A stretch of DNA of 9,428 bases from Roseiarcus sp036502965 (GTDB lineage Bacteria; Pseudomonadota; Alphaproteobacteria; Rhizobiales; Beijerinckiaceae), in the NCBI GenBank assembly GCA_036502965.1, contig DASXXT010000360.1, forward strand, positions 1 through 9,428, written 5' to 3'. Shown here one piece after another: positions 5,608 through 9,428 of the stretch (position 1 is the stretch's first letter; the number at the start of each line of letters is the position of its first letter). The notes below the pieces were generated by a model. It had not been told where the DNA came from. It saw nothing but the letters and a program-made list of their open reading frames with translations, and ran no database searches. Position numbers and translations under genes: made by a program.

Positions 5608-6987
5608 CTATTGCGCCGACGCGGGCGCCGTTTTCGACGAATCGGGCGCGTCAGCCGGAGTCTCGGCGGGGTTCGGGCGCGTCGGCGGGGTCGGCGGCGT
5701 ATGCAGCGACGCCATATGCACAGCCTCGTCGCGGCGCGGCGGCAGCGGCGCGGCGGGAATCGCCTGATCGGAATCGGACGCGGTGGCGTCAACTGGTGGG
5801 GGCGCAGGCTCCTGGCCGCCAAAATGGAGCCATTTCTGGACATTCTTGGCGCCGCCGGTCAACCCGCCGAACATTCCGCCGGAGTTCGCGGGCGCCGAGG
5901 CGGCCGCCATCAACGTCGGAACCGGCTGTGCCGCGGGCGCCGGCGCCACGTTCACGGCGCGCTTCTTGTCGGCGTCGGCCACGGCGACCTTCACCGCCGC
6001 CGGAACTGGTTTACGATCGCTCAGGACGATTTCCTGCGGTCCGCTCGCCAGCGCCTCGGGGTCGCTCACATCTTTGTAGCCGGTGAAAAGCGGATTTTGG
6101 CCGCCGTCGGCGTAAGCCAGCCGCACAGCCTTGACGCCGGACGCCACCAGGTCGGCCACCTTGGTCTCGTCCTTATCCGCCTTTTCCGCGACTTGCGCCT
6201 CAACCGACTCGTCGCGCTTGAGCGAGGGGCACGGCTCGCTGGCGGTAGCCTCATCTTTCGTGGTCGCGTCGAAGACATAGCGCTTGCCGCAGACCAGAAC
6301 GGACGGCTCATTCTTGGTGACCTCGAAATGGTCGGAGCCATCTTTCAGGTTTTTCCAGAAATCGATATTGGGATCGAGCCGGAACTTGGCCATGTTCTCG
6401 GCCGTCATGTGGAACGGATAGGACTGGAGCTGGATTTCCCGCTGGCCGCCGCGGAATGAATCGCGAGCGATCGCGTAGATGTCGGCGACCTGCTCGTCGG
6501 TCATCGAGAAGCAGCCCGCGGACGAACAGACCCCGTGCACCATCACATTTCCGCCGGTGCGCCCATAGGCCCGGTCGTATGCGTTCGGGTACCCGACGTT
6601 GAACGCCAGATAATAGTGGGAGTTGGGGTTCATCTGCCCCGGCGCAATCGAGTAGAAGCCCTCCGGCACTTGCATGTCGCCTTCGCGCTTCTTCGGACCG
6701 AGCTGTCCCGACCATCGGCACATCGGATAGGTCTTGAGCAGCGCATATTCGCCGTTCGACTTCATTTTCCAGATTTCGAGCTCAGCCTCCTTCTTGTAGG
6801 TCCGGATGAGCGTCGGCGACGACGGCGTGGTGTCGAGCTTAGTCATCTGCTCAAGGGTGGCGCTGGAAATCGGCTGCTGGGAGCGACCCGGTCCCTGGTC
6901 GAGATAGGAATCGTCGCAGCCCGCGATCCAGGCGCACGCCGCAACGGTCAGACTAACGGCGGTCCCGCGCCGGATGATGGAGCTCAT
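5608..6987 (-). CDS. Lipoprotein L,D-transpeptidase, YafK/DpaA type
   Basis: A 459-residue predicted lipoprotein. The start at 6985-6987 (MSSIIRRGTAVSLT) has GGGGAG 4 bases upstream; the open frame runs 15 codons further to 7032, but that extension would bury the signal peptide. The signal peptide ends in the lipobox IAGC with Cys24 as the lipidated residue, and Asp25-Asp26 follow it. The YkuD-type domain spans about 57-260, with a GFYSIAPGQMNPNSHYYLAF segment and the catalytic motif HGVCSSAGCFSMTD (151-164, His151 and Cys159). The extra conserved Cys and Ser-x-Gly pattern is that of E. coli YafK (DpaA), which cleaves the lipoprotein-peptidoglycan bond. The role here could be L,D-crosslinking or attaching or releasing outer-membrane proteins. 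The last roughly 200 residues are Ala/Pro-rich, low-complexity and probably disordered. Confidence 0.88.
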   Translation of the reverse strand: MSSIIRRGTAVSLTVAACAWIAGCDDSYLDQGPGRSQQPISSATLEQMTKLDTTPSSPTLIRTYKKEAELEIWKMKSNGEYALLKTYPMCRWSGQLGPKKREGDMQVPEGFYSIAPGQMNPNSHYYLAFNVGYPNAYDRAYGRTGGNVMVHGVCSSAGCFSMTDEQVADIYAIARDSFRGGQREIQLQSYPFHMTAENMAKFRLDPNIDFWKNLKDGSDHFEVTKNEPSVLVCGKRYVFDATTKDEATASEPCPSLKRDESVEAQVAEKADKDETKVADLVASGVKAVRLAYADGGQNPLFTGYKDVSDPEALASGPQEIVLSDRKPVPAAVKVAVADADKKRAVNVAPAPAAQPVPTLMAAASAPANSGGMFGGLTGGAKNVQKWLHFGGQEPAPPPVDATASDSDQAIPAAPLPPRRDEAVHMASLHTPPTPPTRPNPAETPADAPDSSKTAPASAQ

Positions 6988-7168
6988 CGATCTCCCCGCA
7001 TTCGACCCGACTCTTAAGCGCGCCGGCGCCAAAAGTCCACCCGGCGATGAAACGGCGCCGTCCTTACCCGCCCGTTAATGAATTGTTCTCACGCCCAAAA
7101 TTGTGACTGGAAATCAAAGCAATAGGGTTAAAATGCGTAGGCTGGCTGGCCTCCCGCCCGCGTCGTCG
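6988..7168. other. Intergenic region with an AT-rich pocket upstream of the transpeptidase gene
   Basis: This lies between the NUDIX stop and the L,D-transpeptidase start, both on the minus strand. Bases near 7075-7135 are clearly richer in A and T than the surroundings and probably hold the transpeptidase promoter, though I could not find a well-spaced -35/-10 pair. No small gene with a credible start is seen. Confidence 0.4.
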
Positions 7169-7639
7169 TCACCAAAGTTCGGAGCGCGGCGCGGAATCGA
7201 AGATCTCGGCGAGCCTCGCACGAGTGGCCCGCGTCGTTCCTTCCGGGAGCGCCAGGCGCGGGAAGAAACGCGCTTCGACGATTTCCCAATTCGGCGCGCG
7301 TTCGCCTAAGACCCGGAAGTTTCGAACCACGTAAGCGGCCACGTGGTCGCGCCGCGACGTTTGGGTGTTGAAGAAAAGCCCATGCAGGACGGGCGGACCT
7401 TCCATCGCGATGCACGCCTCCTCCTCGAGTTCGCGCGTAAGGGACTCGACGCAGGTTTCGCCGACCTCCACCCCACCGCCCGGAAAATGCCAGCCGGAAA
7501 CATAGCCGTGCCTCACCAGCAGGATTTCGCCGTCGGCGCTGATCACGATCCCGCGCACGCCAAGCGACATCGGCCGTGTCAGGAGAAAGCTCCAGTGCAA
7601 CAAGCGCAACTTTAGCCGTTCTCGAACCGACGCGGCCAT
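7169..7639 (-). CDS. NUDIX hydrolase
   Basis: A 156-residue cytoplasmic NUDIX pyrophosphohydrolase that should cleave a nucleoside diphosphate linked to some group X; the substrate is not evident. The Nudix box spans residues 55-77, with G55, E61, R69-E70 and the metal-binding E73-E74 in place. The penultimate Gly of the consensus is Cys76 (RELEEEACI). An N-terminal stretch RERLKLRLLHWSFLLTRPMSLGVRGIV, part of which is hydrophobic, precedes the domain. This arrangement is common in rhizobial NUDIX proteins and may not be a true membrane segment. The ATG at 7637-7639 has GGAG about 10 bases upstream. It is transcribed divergently from the metallophosphoesterase, with a 126-base interval. Confidence 0.9.
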   Translation of the reverse strand: MAASVRERLKLRLLHWSFLLTRPMSLGVRGIVISADGEILLVRHGYVSGWHFPGGGVEVGETCVESLTRELEEEACIAMEGPPVLHGLFFNTQTSRRDHVAAYVVRNFRVLGERAPNWEIVEARFFPRLALPEGTTRATRARLAEIFDSAPRSELW

Positions 7640-7655
7640 GCTGCGAATGCTCCGG

Positions 7656-7676
7656 ACCCCGACCCAACCTCGGGGT
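7656..7676. promoter_or_regulatory. Inverted repeat between the divergent NUDIX and phosphoesterase genes
   Basis: ACCCCGA (7656-7662) and TCGGGGT (7670-7676) form a perfect 7-bp inverted repeat around a 7-base spacer. Its right arm touches the candidate -35 of the phosphoesterase promoter, and on the other strand it lies in the leader of the NUDIX gene. It could be an operator for both genes or a chance GC-rich repeat. Confidence 0.35.
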
Positions 7677-7704
7677 TGTCTTTCCGTTCAAGCAATCCTA
7701 TTGC
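7676..7704 (+). promoter_or_regulatory. Candidate promoter of the metallophosphoesterase gene
   Basis: TTGTCT (7676-7681) and TATTGC (7699-7704) are separated by 17 bases, with four and three of six positions matching the sigma-70 hexamers. The start codon I prefer for the gene is 61 bases downstream, so the promoter position also supports the shorter gene model. Confidence 0.3.
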
Positions 7705-7765
7705 CGCCGGGTCAATGGCGCGAGGCCTCTTTTGCTTGGCGGCCGCCGAACGAGGCGCTTTCTGG

Positions 7766-8671
7766 ATGAGCTTCACCATCGCGCACATCACCGACCCGCA
7801 CTTGAGCCCCGCGCCCATGCCTGGCTTCGCAGATTTGCGGCTCAAGCGCGTCATGGGCTTCATCAACTGGAAGCGGGGGCGCGAACGGCTGAACGACATG
7901 GCGCTCCTGAAGCGCCTGGTCGAGGATTTGCGCGCGCAACGCCCCGATCATGTCGCCGTCACCGGGGATCTGGTCAATATCGGCATGGGGTCCGAATTCC
8001 AGCGCGCGGCGTTGTGGATGGAGACGTTGGGCGAAGCTTCCGACGTCAGCTTCGTGCCCGGCAATCACGACGCCTACGTGCGGGCGTCGATGCCGCTGCT
8101 CGAGGCGACGTTCGCGCCTTGGACTGCGGGTGACGCGCAGCAGCGCGGAGCGACCTTCCCATATCTGCGCATTCGCCGGGACGTCGCGATCGTCGGGTTA
8201 AGCTCAGCGGTGCCGACGGGTCCCTTGATGGCGACGGGCAGGCTCGGCAAGGCGCAACTCGAGGCGTTCGCCGAATTGTTGCGCGAAACCGGCGCCAAGG
8301 GTCTGGCGCGAGTCGTTCTCATCCACCACCCGCCGCTGGCCAGGGCGACGCCCCCGCTGCGCGGTCTTTCGGACGCGGTCGCGTTCCAGCGCGTTGTGCG
8401 CGACTTCGGCGCCGAGGCGATCCTGCACGGCCATACCCACCGGCAGGCGGTCCGCTCGCTTCCCTCACACGCCGCGCGCACGGTCGGGGGAGTGGTTCCA
8501 GTCCTCGGCGCGCCCTCCGCCGCCGCAGCCGCGCGCGATCCGCGCTATCGCGCCGCCTATCATCTGGTCCGGCTCGAGCGCGAGGGCGAGCGCTGGCGGG
8601 TCGGCGCGCGCGCCCGGGGGCTGACCTCGGCGAGCGAGGCGATCGGCGAACGCGAGGGGCTCGGGGTCTGA
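7766..8671 (+). CDS. Calcineurin-like metallophosphoesterase
   Basis: A 301-residue cytoplasmic phosphoesterase with a complete two-metal site: DPH (Asp10, His12), GDLVN (Asp68), GNHD (Asn100, His101), the HHPP pair near 187-188 and GHTH (His221-Gly-His223). This order is typical of the calcineurin-like superfamily, including the CpdA cAMP phosphodiesterases, but the substrate cannot be assigned. The start at 7766 (MSFTIAHITDPHLSP) is chosen because the first metal motif normally lies about 10 residues from the start; GAGG lies 10 bases upstream. The open frame extends to 7676, but that extension overlaps the candidate promoter. The last 40 residues are Arg/Glu-rich. No signal peptide is seen. 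Confidence 0.92.
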   Translation: MSFTIAHITDPHLSPAPMPGFADLRLKRVMGFINWKRGRERLNDMALLKRLVEDLRAQRPDHVAVTGDLVNIGMGSEFQRAALWMETLGEASDVSFVPGNHDAYVRASMPLLEATFAPWTAGDAQQRGATFPYLRIRRDVAIVGLSSAVPTGPLMATGRLGKAQLEAFAELLRETGAKGLARVVLIHHPPLARATPPLRGLSDAVAFQRVVRDFGAEAILHGHTHRQAVRSLPSHAARTVGGVVPVLGAPSAAAAARDPRYRAAYHLVRLEREGERWRVGARARGLTSASEAIGEREGLGV

Positions 8672-8747
8672 GAAGGAGCGGCGACGCCCCAGGTCCCGGC
8701 GCTCGCCCTCCTCGACCAAGACCTCGTGCGCCAGACCCTCTTCAGTC
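8672..8747. other. Short convergent intergenic gap
   Basis: Seventy-six bases between the stop of the phosphoesterase gene (plus) and the stop of the GH108 gene (minus). A shared bidirectional terminator would be expected here, but I see no strong stem with a T tract on either strand. Confidence 0.4.
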
Positions 8748-9428
8748 TTATGCCATAGCGACTTGCGAGGCCTCGAGCATCTTCGCAGCGGCGGTCTGGA
8801 TTTGAGCGACCCGCGTCGCCCAGCCCTGTTCGAACTCGGGCATATTGAGACTCTGGTAAAACGCTAACCTCGCTTGCGCAAAACGCGTGATCAGGTCTCC
8901 GACATTGAACTGTCCGACAGCCGCGAGAGTTATCGGGCCGATCGAACCATCCTGCGTCACGCCAACGATCCTTTGCAGCGTCTTCACGGATTCGGCTGGA
9001 CCGGAATTTACGCCGAAGTCAAACACCTCCAGGTCGAGGCCGGCCGGCAGCGCGCCACACTGCATCCTGTTCCAGTACGCGGTCCGATAGATCTCCTTGG
9101 CCATCTCGGGAGAGAGCTTCTTGACGTCGTCGGCGGTCAGATTCGGCTTGCCTTCATATGTCTTCAAAGTTGCGAGTGTGATGCCGAAATTTGTCGGGCC
9201 CCCAGGGTCCGCCGGATTGTCGGAATAGCCGCCCTCGGCCTTGAAGATGAAGGGGATGCAGGCGTCGAACCTTGCCGAACTTTGCTGATCGGATGGCTTC
9301 GCGGGGGCCGGCGCCTGCTTGGAGACGGGCGCTTGAGCCGGCGCCTGAGGCGGTGGAGCGATCTTGTCCTGTAACGCGCTTATGGTGGCGTTGGTGCGAT
9401 CAGACTGCGCCGTTTGCAACGTCAGGTT
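8748..9428 (-). CDS. GH108-type peptidoglycan hydrolase (muramidase-like), 5' end outside the window
   Basis: The C-terminal 226 residues of a putative peptidoglycan-cleaving enzyme of glycoside hydrolase family 108. No stop codon precedes residue 1 at the window edge, so the gene continues to the right; a TTG at 9417-9419 is a poor start. Visible parts in order are an amphipathic segment (about 1-23), a Pro/Ala/Gln linker (25-50), the GH108 domain (from about 54) with the catalytic Glu65 in KAEGGYSDNPADPGGPTNFG, and a PG_binding_3-like region (about 138-200, FGVNSGPAES and TQDGSIGPITLAAV). Such proteins are phage endolysins, gene-transfer-agent lysis factors or secreted wall enzymes. Without the N-terminus I cannot tell whether there is a membrane anchor. 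It is convergent with the phosphoesterase. Confidence 0.85.
   Translation of the reverse strand, partial: NLTLQTAQSDRTNATISALQDKIAPPPQAPAQAPVSKQAPAPAKPSDQQSSARFDACIPFIFKAEGGYSDNPADPGGPTNFGITLATLKTYEGKPNLTADDVKKLSPEMAKEIYRTAYWNRMQCGALPAGLDLEVFDFGVNSGPAESVKTLQRIVGVTQDGSIGPITLAAVGQFNVGDLITRFAQARLAFYQSLNMPEFEQGWATRVAQIQTAAAKMLEASQVAMA

Noticed and set aside
5596..6459. Open frame of 287 codons on the plus strand, antisense to the transpeptidase tail
   Set aside because: The product is Arg/Gly-rich and low in complexity, as expected from the antisense of an Ala/Pro-rich tail; the minus-strand protein has a clear lipobox and catalytic motif.
1..9428. CRISPR array, tRNA or rRNA gene, toxin-antitoxin pair or defence cluster
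   Set aside because: No regularly spaced repeats, no tRNA-like cloverleaf with a TTCGA arm, and no small paired genes or known defence domains were seen on either strand.

Overview
The window is GC-rich chromosomal DNA of an alphaproteobacterium, most likely of the order Hyphomicrobiales. The support is the close linkage of cobS, a J-domain protein and a bolA-family gene, plus the GC-rich codon use. The genus cannot be fixed from the sequence; a methanotroph or relative such as Methylocystis or Methylosinus is only a guess. Most of the region is ordinary housekeeping and accessory metabolism, and I see no convincing undescribed defence or mobile system.

Layout. (1) Positions 1 to about 830 hold the 3' part of an insertion sequence with an ISNCY-type DDE transposase, cut by the left window edge. 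It is damaged by a GC-rich hairpin insertion with a frameshift, and it also carries a small double-hairpin element inserted in frame beside the catalytic Glu. (2) Positions 870-4601 hold a minus-strand series read right to left: J-domain protein, CobS (AAA+ subunit of the aerobic cobaltochelatase), a DUF29 protein, an NAD(P)H-dependent FMN reductase and an SDR oxidoreductase. The SDR is split by a single-base frameshift. The usual partner cobT does not follow cobS. (3) Positions 4755-5599, divergent from the J-domain gene, hold a BolA-family gene overlapping (ATGA) a gene for a small two-helix membrane protein. (4) Positions 5608-6987 (minus) hold a lipoprotein L,D-transpeptidase of the YafK/DpaA type with a long disordered tail; it ends 8 bases from the end of the membrane protein gene. 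(5) Positions 7169-7639 (minus) hold a NUDIX hydrolase, divergent from a calcineurin-like metallophosphoesterase at 7766-8671 (plus). (6) Positions 8748-9428 (minus) hold a GH108-type peptidoglycan hydrolase whose N-terminus lies outside the window.

Functional themes are cobalamin (CobS, with a possible chaperone in the J protein), redox and iron-sulfur or stress control (FMN reductase, SDR, BolA), and cell wall (L,D-transpeptidase, muramidase-like protein). The links between these blocks are inference from gene order only.
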